From positions 930,001-994,000 of the forward strand of contig NZ_CP101464.1 in the NCBI RefSeq assembly GCF_024362365.1: a stretch of DNA of 64,000 nt, in the 5' to 3' direction. The translations under genes and the position numbers were made by a program. The stretch is from Janibacter sp. CX7. GTDB taxonomy: Bacteria > Actinomycetota > Actinomycetes > Actinomycetales > Dermatophilaceae. Of the stretch, positions 37,188-44,597 are shown in pieces. The notes beneath the pieces are model-generated. The model was not told the origin of the DNA, ran no database searches, and saw only the letters and a program-made list of their open reading frames with translations. The stretch's first letter is position 1, and the number at the start of each line of letters is the position of its first letter.

Positions 37188-37955
37188 GTGAACAAGGCAG
37201 AACTCGTCAAGGCTCTCGAGGAAAGGCTCGGCAGCCGCAAGGCCGCCCAGGAAGCACTCGAGGTCGTGCTCGACACGATCGTCCGTGAGGTCGCCAAGGG
37301 CGGCCGCGTCGCCATCACCGGCTTCGGCACCTTCGAGAAGGCGGCCCGCGCCGCGCGCACCGGCCGCAACCCGCGCACCGGTGAGGTCGTCAAGATCAAG
37401 AAGACCAGCGTCCCCCGCTTCAAGGCCGGCACGAGCTTCAAGGGCTATGTCGCCGACCCGCGCTCGCTGCCCAAGGCCGCACCCGCCGCTGCGCGTGCTG
37501 CCGCCGGCACGGTGACCGGTGCGGCCGTCGCCGCCGGTGGCACCGCCCTGTCGATCGCCGAGGGTGCGCTGCCCGGGCGTCGCACGAAGAAGTCCGCCGC
37601 GAGCTCGACCCCGGCCAAGAAGACGGCGACGAAGACCTCCGCCGCGAAGAAGTCGACGGTCAAGAAGGCGACTCCGGCGAAGAAGACGTCGGCGGCCAAG
37701 ACGACCACGAAGAAGGCGACTCCGGCGAAGAAGACGTCGGCGGCCAAGACCACGACGAAGAAGGCCACGCCCGCCAAGAAGACCTCGGCGGCCAAGACCA
37801 CGGTCAAGAAGGCGACTCCGGCGAAGAAGACGTCGGCGGCCAAGACGACCACGAAGAAGGCCACCCCGGCCAAGAAGACCTCGGCGGCCAAGACCACGGC
37901 CAAGAAGGCCACCCCGGCGAAGAAGACCGCATCCTCGTCCGGCGGCGGCAGCTGA
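37188..37955 (+). CDS. hup: HU-family nucleoid protein with long lysine-rich tail
   Basis: Residues 1-90 are the HU fold (VNKAELVKALEERLGSRKAA, then GFGTFEKAARAARTGRNPRTG and PRFKAGTSFK). Residues 105-255 are a basic Lys/Ala/Pro/Thr tail with five tandem copies of KKATPAKKTSAAKTTT and a partial sixth. This matches the two-domain HU of actinobacteria (HupB, HupS), where the tail strengthens DNA bridging. The start is GTG with GGGAG upstream. The longer frame from 37011 lacks support. Repeat number is likely to vary between strains because the DNA units are 48 bp and nearly identical. Confidence 0.93.
   Translation: MNKAELVKALEERLGSRKAAQEALEVVLDTIVREVAKGGRVAITGFGTFEKAARAARTGRNPRTGEVVKIKKTSVPRFKAGTSFKGYVADPRSLPKAAPAAARAAAGTVTGAAVAAGGTALSIAEGALPGRRTKKSAASSTPAKKTATKTSAAKKSTVKKATPAKKTSAAKTTTKKATPAKKTSAAKTTTKKATPAKKTSAAKTTVKKATPAKKTSAAKTTTKKATPAKKTSAAKTTAKKATPAKKTASSSGGGS
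37662..37928 (+). repeat. 48-bp tandem repeats in the hup tail
   Basis: Five 48-bp units plus a partial one code for KKATPAKKTSAAKTT followed by T, V or A. Units differ mainly at third positions, such as GCG/GCC and CCG/CCC. Confidence 0.85.
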
Positions 37956-37964
37956 CCCGAGGAG

Positions 37965-38008
37965 CACGACGAGGGCCGACGACCACGTGGTCGTCGGCCC
38001 TCGTCGTG
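37965..38008. terminator. 44-nt perfect palindrome, bidirectional terminator
   Basis: The 22-nt half ending in CCGACGACCAC is mirrored exactly with no loop bases, centred on CACGTG. It lies between hup and the convergent small gene, so it can end transcripts from both sides. Confidence 0.8.
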
Positions 38009-38026
38009 TCGGCCCGCGCCGTGCCG

Positions 38027-38236
38027 TCAGGCGATCGTCTCGCCGTCGCCGATGCCGACGATCCACAGCCGCGTGACGACCCCGTCGGCGACGACGATGC
38101 TCACCCGCTGCCCGGGGCGCACGAAGCGCAACGAGCTCTCGGCGAAGACCTCGGGCGTCGCCTCGAGGCGCACACCCTCGTCGGTGACGACGACGGTGCC
38201 GTCGTCCGGGCTGTGGGAGAAGACCGTGGCTTGCAC
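38027..38236 (-). CDS. Small conserved-type protein, 69 residues
   Basis: The protein reads VQATVFSHSPDDGTVVVTDE at its start and is rich in beta-forming residues, with no membrane segment or cysteine. It looks like a small beta-barrel protein of the kind found next to acyltransferase genes in Micrococcales, but I do not recognise a family with a function. The start is GTG, placed 6 nt behind TACGCT. It is divergent from plsC and converges on hup. Confidence 0.65.
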   Translation of the reverse strand: MQATVFSHSPDDGTVVVTDEGVRLEATPEVFAESSLRFVRPGQRVSIVVADGVVTRLWIVGIGDGETIA

Positions 38237-38292
38237 AGGTCGAGCGTATCCGTGGCCTAGGGTGTGCAAGGCCGAGAGCAAGAAGAGGTGAC

Positions 38293-39048
38293 ATGGTCGT
38301 CCACCGCACGCACACGCCCGTGATGTACCGGGTGGCTGCCGGGCTGCTGCGCGGGGCGATGCGCCTCGTCGCCCGCTACGAGGTGAGCGGTCTGGAGCAC
38401 GTGCCCGAGCAGGGCGGCTTCATCATCACGCCCAACCACGTCTCCCACGTCGACCCCTTCCCGTGGGCGCACGTGCTCTACAACCGGGGCTACAGCCCCG
38501 TCTACCTGGCCAAGAGCACGCTCTTCGACACCCCGGTCGTCGGGTGGGTCCTGCGCCACGCCAAGCAGGTGCGCGTCGACCGCGAGACGACGTCGGCCGG
38601 CACCGCACTCGTCCACGCCGTGCGGGCGCTCGACGCGGGGGAGTGCGTCGTCATCTACCCGGAGGGTTCGCTCACCCGCGACCCCGACCTGTGGCCCATG
38701 CGGGGCAAGACCGGCGCAGCGCGCCTGGCGCTGCAGTCCGGTGCGCCGGTCATCCCCGTCGCCCAGTGGGGGCCGCAGGACCTGCTGCCCCGCTACGCCA
38801 AGCGCCCTCGCCTGTCGCGCCACCGGGTGCGCATGCAGGTGCGCTTCGGTCCGCCCGTCGACCTCGACGACCTGCGGGCACAGCCGGCGAAGGGAGCGGC
38901 CGTCACCGCGGCCACCGACCGGATCATGCAGGCCATCACCACCGAGCTCGAGACCATGCGCGGTGAGCGTGCACCGGCCGAGCGCTTCGACCCGAAGGCC
39001 CATGGCATGCGTGTCACGGGCGACTACCGATCAGGAGAGCAGTCGTGA
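38293..39048 (+). CDS. plsC: 1-acyl-sn-glycerol-3-phosphate acyltransferase
   Basis: A 251-residue PlsC-type acyltransferase that makes phosphatidic acid at the membrane. Motif I NHVSHVD, motif III YPEGSLTRD and the PVIPVAQWG block are clear. AGAGGTGAC precedes the ATG. The stop overlaps the gpsA start (GTGA), linking two steps of glycerophospholipid synthesis: glycerol-3-phosphate supply and acylation. Confidence 0.92.
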   Translation: MVVHRTHTPVMYRVAAGLLRGAMRLVARYEVSGLEHVPEQGGFIITPNHVSHVDPFPWAHVLYNRGYSPVYLAKSTLFDTPVVGWVLRHAKQVRVDRETTSAGTALVHAVRALDAGECVVIYPEGSLTRDPDLWPMRGKTGAARLALQSGAPVIPVAQWGPQDLLPRYAKRPRLSRHRVRMQVRFGPPVDLDDLRAQPAKGAAVTAATDRIMQAITTELETMRGERAPAERFDPKAHGMRVTGDYRSGEQS

Positions 39049-40040
39049 GCCACATCGCAGTCTTCGGAGCCGGCAGCTGGGGCACCGCCTTCGCCTCGAT
39101 CCTCGCCGACGGCGGCAACGACGTGCGGGTCTGGGGCCGACGCCCCGAGCTCGTCGAGCAGCTCAACCGCGGGGTCAACGACGACTACCTGCCGGGCGTG
39201 CAGCTGCCGGGCGGGATCGGCGCCTCCACCGACCCCGCCGAGGTCACCGAGGGCGCCGAGATCGTCATCCTGTCGGTGCCGTCGCAGTCGTTGCGCACCA
39301 ACCTCACCGAGTGGGCGCCGCTGCTCACCGACAAGATCGTCGTGTCCCTGATGAAGGGCATCGAGCTCGGCACGACGAAGCGGATGAGTGAGGTCATCCA
39401 CGAGGTCGCCGGGGTCCCGGCCGACCGGATCGGCGTCGTGAGCGGGCCCAACCTCGCCCGCGAGATCGTCCAGCGGCAGCCCGCCGCCACGGTCGTCGCC
39501 TGCCCCGACGTCTCCGCCGCCGATCGGGTGGCCGCGGCCTGCTCGACGAGCTACTTCCGCCCCTACACGAGCCACGACGTCGTCGGCGCCGAGCTCGGTG
39601 GTGCGGTCAAGAACGTCATCGCCCTCGCGGTCGGCATGGCCGCCGGTCTCGGCTTCGGCGACAACACCAAGGCCACGCTCATCACCCGCGGGCTCGCCGA
39701 GACCACCCGCCTGGCGATGGCCCTGGGCGCCGACCCGCGGACGATGGCCGGCCTCGCCGGTGTCGGCGACCTCATCGCGACGTGCATGTCGCCGCTGTCG
39801 CGCAACCACTCCTTCGGCGTCAAGCTCGGCGAGGGCCTGTCGGTCGCCGAGGTCACCGAGCAGACGAAGCAGACCGCCGAGGGCGTGAAGTCCTGCGCCT
39901 CGATCCTCGACCTCGCCCGCGCCCACGGCGTCGACGTGCCGATCACCGAGATGGTCAACCGCGTCGTCCACGAGGGCTTCGCCCCCGCCGACATGGTCGA
40001 CGTCCTGCTCGCCCGCGCCCGCAAGCACGAGACCGAGTAG
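39045..40040 (+). CDS. gpsA: Glycerol-3-phosphate dehydrogenase (NAD(P)+)
   Basis: This enzyme reduces dihydroxyacetone phosphate to glycerol-3-phosphate for lipid synthesis. The 331 residues show the cofactor motif FGAGSWGTAFA, the catalytic lysine in LGGAVKNVIALAVGMAAG and GVGDLIATCMSPLSRNH. The start GTG overlaps the plsC stop by 4 nt. The gene ends before a repeat-rich gap of 219 nt. Confidence 0.96.
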   Translation: MSHIAVFGAGSWGTAFASILADGGNDVRVWGRRPELVEQLNRGVNDDYLPGVQLPGGIGASTDPAEVTEGAEIVILSVPSQSLRTNLTEWAPLLTDKIVVSLMKGIELGTTKRMSEVIHEVAGVPADRIGVVSGPNLAREIVQRQPAATVVACPDVSAADRVAAACSTSYFRPYTSHDVVGAELGGAVKNVIALAVGMAAGLGFGDNTKATLITRGLAETTRLAMALGADPRTMAGLAGVGDLIATCMSPLSRNHSFGVKLGEGLSVAEVTEQTKQTAEGVKSCASILDLARAHGVDVPITEMVNRVVHEGFAPADMVDVLLARARKHETE

Positions 40041-40046
40041 CCCCCC

Positions 40047-40087
40047 CGGTCCCTGAGGAGCTTGCGCAGCAAGCGTCTCGAAGGGCC
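40047..40087. repeat. CCCTGAGGAG...TCTCGAAGGG dispersed repeat, copy 3
   Basis: CCGGTCCCTGAGGAG and CGTCTCGAAGGGCCC enclose the core CTTGCGCAGCAAG. It flanks the cruciform element at 40094 on the left. Confidence 0.75.
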
Positions 40088-40093
40088 CGCTCC

Positions 40094-40197
40094 GGACGAA
40101 GGGGGACGACCGCGCCCGCCGAAGTCCTTCGTCTCCCCGCACGTCGCGTCGTCGTGCCTGACTTCGGCTTGATGTGCGCGGTCATCCCCCTTCGTCC
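40094..40197. repeat. Nested cruciform element, copy B
   Basis: The outer arms are GGACGAAGGGGGA and TCCCCCTTCGTCC. The middle arms are GACCGCGC and GCGCGGTC. The inner arms are GCCGAAGTC and GACTTCGGC. The loop holds GCACG/CGTGC around TCGCGTCGT. The right side TTGATGTGCGCGGTC matches TTGATTCGCGCGGCC of copy A. It lies between convergent gpsA and metB and can act as a terminator for both. Confidence 0.8.
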
Positions 40198-40214
40198 TGC
40201 GCCTGCGCTCCTCC

Positions 40215-40254
40215 CCGGTCCCTGAGGAGGCCGCCCGCGGCCGTCTCGAAGGGC
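40215..40254. repeat. CCCTGAGGAG...TCTCGAAGGG dispersed repeat, copy 4
   Basis: CCGGTCCCTGAGGAG and CCGTCTCGAAGGGCC enclose GCCGCCCGCGGC, nearly identical to copy 1 at 5703. It flanks cruciform B on the right, next to the metB stop codon. Confidence 0.75.
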
Positions 40255-40259
40255 CTCGC

Positions 40260-41357
40260 TCAGACCCGGTCGAGGGCCTGCTGCAGGTCGGCCCAGAGGT
40301 CGTCGACGTCCTCGACGCCGACGGACAGGCGGACGAGGTTGTCGGGGACGGCGTCGGGCTCGCCGGGCTGGCGGCGGCGGCGCTCGAGCTGCGACTCGAC
40401 ACCACCGAGGCTCGTCGAGGGCGACCAGATGCGGGTGCCGGCGGTCATGGCCTCGGCCTCGGCGGCGCCATCACCGTCGCCGGCGACCTCGACGGAGACG
40501 ATCGCGCCCCAGCCGGGGTAGCGCACGCGGGAGATGCGCGGGTGGGTGGCCAGGCGTTCGGCGAGGTCGGCGGCGTTGGCGCACGCCCGCTCCAGGCGAA
40601 GGGAGAGCGTGCGCAGCCCGCGCAGCGCGAGCCACGCCTCCATGGGTCCGGCGATCGCCCCACCGAGGGTGCGGTGGCGGGCAAGGCGGGCGTGCAGCTC
40701 CCGGCCCGCGTCGGTGCCGGGGGTGACGGTCAGGCCGAGGATGACGTCGGAGTGGCCGGAGAGGTACTTCGTCGCGGAGTGCACGACGACGTCGACGCCG
40801 TCCTCGAGCGGGCGCTGCAGCAGCGGGGTGGCGAAGGTGTTGTCGACGACGACGAGCGCCCCCGCCTCGTGCGCCGCCGCGGTCAGGCCGCCGATGTCGG
40901 CGACCTCGAGCAGCGGGTTGGACGGCGACTCGAGCCACAGCAGGTCGGCGCCGGCCAGGGCCGCGGTCGTCGCCGCGGTGTCGGTGACGTCGACCCACCG
41001 GACCTCGAGCCGACCGTCGCGCGCCGCCTCGGTCAGCGTGACGACGACGCCGTTGTAGGCGGCGGCGGGCGCGACGACGGTGCCGCCGGTCGGCACGAGG
41101 GAGAGCGCGGCCTGCACCGCGGCCATGCCGGACGAGAAGAGGAGCGCGTCACCCCCTTCGAGCTCGCCGACCGCCTCCTCGAAGGGAGTCCACGTCGGGT
41201 TGCCGACCCGCGCGTAGTTGACCGGCCCGTCCTGGATGTAGGTCGAGGTGAAGGTCACGGGCGGGTTGAGCGCCGCACCCGGGGTGCGCTCGGGGCGCCC
41301 GAGGGCGACCACCTTGGTGCGGGGGGAGAGGGCCTGTGCGGCGTCGTCGTGCTCCAT
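40260..41357 (-). CDS. metB: Cystathionine gamma-synthase/lyase family PLP enzyme
   Basis: A 365-residue fold-type I enzyme of methionine and cysteine transsulfuration. The PLP lysine is K197 in SATKYLSGHSDV. YARVGNPTWTPFEEAVGELEGG and VVVDNTFATPLLQRPLEDG are also characteristic. Synthase, lyase and O-acetylhomoserine-using relatives share these motifs, so the symbol is a best guess. The start MEHDDAAQ lies 7 nt behind TAGCCT. An upstream frame overlapping ddl is rejected. It is divergent from ddl across 31 nt. Confidence 0.85.
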   Translation of the reverse strand: MEHDDAAQALSPRTKVVALGRPERTPGAALNPPVTFTSTYIQDGPVNYARVGNPTWTPFEEAVGELEGGDALLFSSGMAAVQAALSLVPTGGTVVAPAAAYNGVVVTLTEAARDGRLEVRWVDVTDTAATTAALAGADLLWLESPSNPLLEVADIGGLTAAAHEAGALVVVDNTFATPLLQRPLEDGVDVVVHSATKYLSGHSDVILGLTVTPGTDAGRELHARLARHRTLGGAIAGPMEAWLALRGLRTLSLRLERACANAADLAERLATHPRISRVRYPGWGAIVSVEVAGDGDGAAEAEAMTAGTRIWSPSTSLGGVESQLERRRRQPGEPDAVPDNLVRLSVGVEDVDDLWADLQQALDRV

Positions 41358-41364
41358 GAGGGCG

Positions 41365-41381
41365 AGGCTAGAGGTTAGTCT
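41365..41381. promoter_or_regulatory. Overlapping divergent leaderless promoters of metB and ddl
   Basis: TAGCCT on the minus strand (41365-41370) and TAGTCT on the plus strand (41376-41381) each end 7 nt from their start codons. The two minus-10 boxes are only 5 nt apart, so polymerases at the two promoters should exclude one another. Confidence 0.6.
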
Positions 41382-41388
41382 CTCCCCG

Positions 41389-42516
41389 ATGAGCAGCCAG
41401 TCCAGCCGCAAGCCCCGCGTCGCCGTCGTCTTCGGCGGTCGCTCCTCCGAGCACGCCGTCTCCTGCGCCACGGCCGCGGGCGTGCTGCGCGCGATCGACC
41501 GTGACGCCTACGACGTCGTCCCGGTCGGGATCACGACCGACGGGTCGTGGGTGCTCGCCGCCGACGACCCCGATGCGCTGGCGCTCACGCCGGGGCACAC
41601 GCCCGAGGTCACCGAGACCGGCACCGAGGTCATCCTGCCGACCCGCGTCGGCGACTCCACCCTCACGGTGCACCGAGCGGGGCAGGCGCTCGAGGCCCTC
41701 GGCGAGGTCGACGTCGTCTTCCCGCTGCTCCACGGCCCCTACGGCGAGGACGGCACCCTGCAGGGCATGCTCGAGCTCGCCGACATCCGCTACGTCGGCT
41801 CGGGCGTCCTCGCCTCCGCGGCCGGCATGGACAAGCACTACATGAAGGTCGTCTTCGCCGGCGCCGGCCTGCCCGTCGGGCCCTACACGGTCATCACCGA
41901 CGCCCAGTGGCGCCGGGACAAGGCCGCCGCGATGGACGCCGTCAACGCGCTGACCTTCCCCGTCTTCGTCAAGCCCTGCCGCGCCGGCTCGTCGATGGGC
42001 GTGTCCAAGGTCGACGCCCCTGACGGGCTCGAGGCGGCCATCGAGGCCGCCCGCGAGCACGACCTCAAGGTCATCGTCGAGTCCGGCATCGTCGGCCGTG
42101 AGATCGAGTGCGCCGTCCTCCAGGGGCGCGGGCTCGACGCCCCCCGCACCTCGATGCCCGGCGAGATCGTCGTCGAGTCCGGCCACGGTCACGACTTCTA
42201 CGACTTCGAGGCCAAGTACCTCGACGAGGCCTCGGTCGTGCTGTCCTGCCCGGCGGACCTGCCGCAGGCCGCGATCGACGAGGTGCGCCGCCTGGCGGCC
42301 GCGGCCTTCGAGTCGCTGGCCTGCGAGGGCCTGGCCCGGGTCGACTGCTTCGTCACCGAGGGCGGTGCCGTGGTCATCAACGAGATCAACACGATGCCCG
42401 GCTTCACCCCGCACTCGATGTACCCGCGCATGTGGGACGCGAGCGGCCTCGCCTACCCCGAGCTCGTCGACGAGCTCATCCAACTCGCCCTCGAGCGCCC
42501 CGTCGGCCTGCGCTGA
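41389..42516 (+). CDS. ddl: D-alanine--D-alanine ligase
   Basis: This ATP-grasp enzyme joins two D-alanines for peptidoglycan. The 375 residues include VAVVFGGRSSEHAVSC, LLHGPYGEDGTLQG, the Gly-rich CRAGSSMGVSKV loop and the Mg-binding NEINTMPGFTPHSMYP. The ATG lies 7 nt behind TAGTCT, so the transcript is leaderless. The long upstream extension that runs into metB is rejected. A CCCTAGGG palindrome follows the stop. Confidence 0.96.
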   Translation: MSSQSSRKPRVAVVFGGRSSEHAVSCATAAGVLRAIDRDAYDVVPVGITTDGSWVLAADDPDALALTPGHTPEVTETGTEVILPTRVGDSTLTVHRAGQALEALGEVDVVFPLLHGPYGEDGTLQGMLELADIRYVGSGVLASAAGMDKHYMKVVFAGAGLPVGPYTVITDAQWRRDKAAAMDAVNALTFPVFVKPCRAGSSMGVSKVDAPDGLEAAIEAAREHDLKVIVESGIVGREIECAVLQGRGLDAPRTSMPGEIVVESGHGHDFYDFEAKYLDEASVVLSCPADLPQAAIDEVRRLAAAAFESLACEGLARVDCFVTEGGAVVINEINTMPGFTPHSMYPRMWDASGLAYPELVDELIQLALERPVGLR

Positions 42517-42521
42517 CCGCG

Positions 42522-42557
42522 CCAACCCTGCAGGACCCTAGGGTCTTGCAGAGTTGG
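42522..42557. repeat. CCCTAGGG-centred palindrome, copy 3 of 7
   Basis: CCAACCCTGCAGGACCCT and AGGGTCTTGCAGAGTTGG mirror each other with a few mismatches. It lies between convergent ddl and the DUF3515 gene, where it can serve as terminator. Confidence 0.85.
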
Positions 42558-42586
42558 GGCAGGGCGAAGGGGAGTGGGCCATGGGC

Positions 42587-43045
42587 TCAGGAGCACTCGC
42601 GCCCGTTGGTCGGCAGCTCCTCGACCGCCTGCGTGAAGGCCGGAAGCAGCAGCGGCCCCGGCCCGTGTGCCTCGGGCACGATGACCTCGATCGCCGGGTC
42701 GCGCCCATAGGTCGTCAGGCGCGTGCCGTCGCCGAGCTCCTCGGCGACCCAGCCGATGTCGTCGACGACGACGCACTGCTCCTCGGTCGGCCCCAGCGCG
42801 GGCATCCCGCAGCGCGCGACGACCGCCGGGTCACCCCAGGCGCGCACCCCGGGGTCGCTCGGGTCGGTCTCGCGGGGCTCCAGCTCGCTCAGCGTCGAGG
42901 GCCAGTGCTCGGCGGCCGCGACGCACGGTGGGCTGTCCGCCGCATCGGGCACGGCCACCTCCACGGCACCTCCGCAGCCCGCGAGCAGCAGCGGCAGCGC
43001 GCAGCCGAGGGCGAGAGCGGCACGAGGTCGGCGGGTGAAGGGCAC
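42587..43045 (-). CDS. DUF3515 lipoprotein
   Basis: A 152-residue lipoprotein. A basic start and hydrophobic stretch are followed by the lipobox LLAGC (C23). The mature part has paired cysteines (CVAAA..., ARCGMP, EEQCVVV, ECS) and matches the DUF3515 family found next to ddl and thiL in actinobacteria. Its function is unknown, and a cell-envelope role is suggested by location only. The GTG start is 7 nt behind TAGCCT. It is divergent from thiL with 55 nt between starts. Confidence 0.85.
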   Translation of the reverse strand: MPFTRRPRAALALGCALPLLLAGCGGAVEVAVPDAADSPPCVAAAEHWPSTLSELEPRETDPSDPGVRAWGDPAVVARCGMPALGPTEEQCVVVDDIGWVAEELGDGTRLTTYGRDPAIEVIVPEAHGPGPLLLPAFTQAVEELPTNGRECS

Positions 43046-43100
43046 GGCGGGGAGGCTACCGTGCGGTGCTGACCCCCTTCGCCTCGATGGAGCGTGACCG

Positions 43101-44120
43101 ATGCACCCGACCCGCCTGTCCGACCTGTCGGAGGGGGAGCTGCTGCGGCGCCTCTTCCCGGTCTACGACACGGCGAAGGGGGGGCCCGCCGACGTCGTCC
43201 TCGGCCCGGGCGACGACGCGGCCGTCCTCGCCGCACCGTCCGGGGCCGTCGTGCTCACGACCGACACGATGGTGCGCGGGCGCGACTGGCTCGACACGTG
43301 GTCCTCGCCGCAGGAGGTCGGGCACAAGGCCGTCGTGCAGAACGTCGCGGACATCGCCGCGATGGGCGCCACGCCCACCGGTCTGCTCGTCGCCCTCGCC
43401 GCCGACCCCAGGACCGAGGTCGACTGGGCGGTGGGCCTAGCGGAGGGCATCGCTGCGGCCGCTCGCGAGGCGGGTGCCCCGGTCCTCGGTGGCGACCTGT
43501 CGTCGGCAGGGGAGGGCAGCGTCTTCGTCGCCATCACGGCCATCGGTGACCTGGGCGGCCGCGCCCCGGTGCGCCGCGACGGTGCCCGCCCCGGCGATGT
43601 CGTCGCCGTCAGCGGGACGCTCGGTCGCTCGGGCGGCGGTCTGCAGCTGCTCCTTGCCGGTCGCGGCCGCACCCACGACGACGGGGACCCGGGCACCGAC
43701 GGGGATGCCACGCTGCGGGCTGCCCACGAGCTGTGCCTGACCCACCGCACCGCCGGCCGCCCCCCGTGGGAGCAGGGTCCGGTCGCGGCCGACGCCGGGG
43801 CGACCTCGATGATCGACCTGTCCGACGGGCTCGTGCGTGACCTCGGCCGGGTCGCCCGGGCCAGCGGGCTGCGCGTCGAGCTGTCGGGCGAGGCGCTGGC
43901 CGAGCACGCCGCCGGCCCGCTCACCGAAGCCCTCGGCGCCGCCGAGGCGATGCGTCAGGTCCTGTCCGGGGGAGAGGAGCACTCGCTCGTCGCGACCTTC
44001 GCCCCCGGCGACGTGCCTGCGGGCTGGCAGGTCCTCGGCGCCTGCGCCGCCGGCGAGCCGACGGTCCTCGTCGACGGCACCGAGCCCGCCGTCACCGGCT
44101 GGGACCACTTCCGGGCGTGA
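43101..44120 (+). CDS. thiL: Thiamine-monophosphate kinase
   Basis: This enzyme phosphorylates thiamine monophosphate to the active cofactor thiamine diphosphate. The 339 residues contain LGPGDDAAVL, TTDTMVRGRDWL, AADIAAMGATP-type segments (VADIAAMGATPTG), GGDLSS and SMIDLSDGLVRDLG, all typical of ThiL. TGGAG precedes the ATG by 9 nt. The gene ends in two adjacent stem-loops shared with convergent rpmB. Confidence 0.95.
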   Translation: MHPTRLSDLSEGELLRRLFPVYDTAKGGPADVVLGPGDDAAVLAAPSGAVVLTTDTMVRGRDWLDTWSSPQEVGHKAVVQNVADIAAMGATPTGLLVALAADPRTEVDWAVGLAEGIAAAAREAGAPVLGGDLSSAGEGSVFVAITAIGDLGGRAPVRRDGARPGDVVAVSGTLGRSGGGLQLLLAGRGRTHDDGDPGTDGDATLRAAHELCLTHRTAGRPPWEQGPVAADAGATSMIDLSDGLVRDLGRVARASGLRVELSGEALAEHAAGPLTEALGAAEAMRQVLSGGEEHSLVATFAPGDVPAGWQVLGACAAGEPTVLVDGTEPAVTGWDHFRA

Positions 44121-44122
44121 GG

Positions 44123-44184
44123 CTCCCCCTTCGTCCGGGGGAGGGCACGAAAAAGCCGCCGTCCCCCCGAAGGGGAGCGGCGGC
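44123..44184. terminator. Two terminators between convergent thiL and rpmB
   Basis: CTCCCCC/GGGGGAG (44123-44143) serves thiL. GCCGCCGTCCCC (44155-44166) with GGGGAGCGGCGGC (44172-44184) serves rpmB, and AAAAA just left of it gives a U-run on the rpmB transcript. Confidence 0.75.
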
Positions 44185-44202
44185 GATGTCGTCAGCCTCG
44201 GG

Positions 44203-44397
44203 TCAGCGCTGGACCTTGCCGGCCTTGAGGCACGAGGTGCAGACATTGAGACGCTTCGGGGTCACCCCGGCGTCGCCCACCTTGGCCCGAACGCGCTGGA
44301 TGTTCGGGTTCCAGCGACGCTTGGTGCGGCGGTGCGAGTGCGAGATGGAGTGTCCGAAGGACGGTCCCTTGCCGCAGACGTCGCAGTTGGCAGCCAC
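44203..44397 (-). CDS. rpmB: 50S ribosomal protein L28
   Basis: A 64-residue ribosomal protein. [20 protein letters not shown] and the C-terminal [10 protein letters not shown] identify L28. It has the four-cysteine zinc-type pattern (C5, C8 and the CTSC pair). Organisms with this form often carry a zinc-free paralogue elsewhere. AGGAG is placed 6 nt before the ATG. It is divergent from the FakA-like gene. Confidence 0.96.
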   Translation of the reverse strand: MAANCDVCGKGPSFGHSISHSHRRTKRRWNPNIQRVRAKVGDAGVTPKRLNVCTSCLKAGKVQR

Positions 44398-44597
44398 GGG
44401 TATCTCCTGTGTTCGTCAGTCAGTGAGTGTCGCGCCCGGGCTGTCCACCACGAAGGGGGGACCCGTCACCGGGCAACCGGTACAGAGTAGCCGAGGTGGG
44501 ACCGCGGAGCCAAAACGGTGTCGGCAGGCGGCCCGGGGGCCACCACATCGTGCCGCACGGGCCCGCCCTGACGCACCTCTCCACTAACGTGACCGAC

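Noticed and set aside
43046..43100. TPP riboswitch before thiL
   Set aside because: The gap is only 55 nt and shows neither the conserved CTGAGA nor a multi-helix fold.
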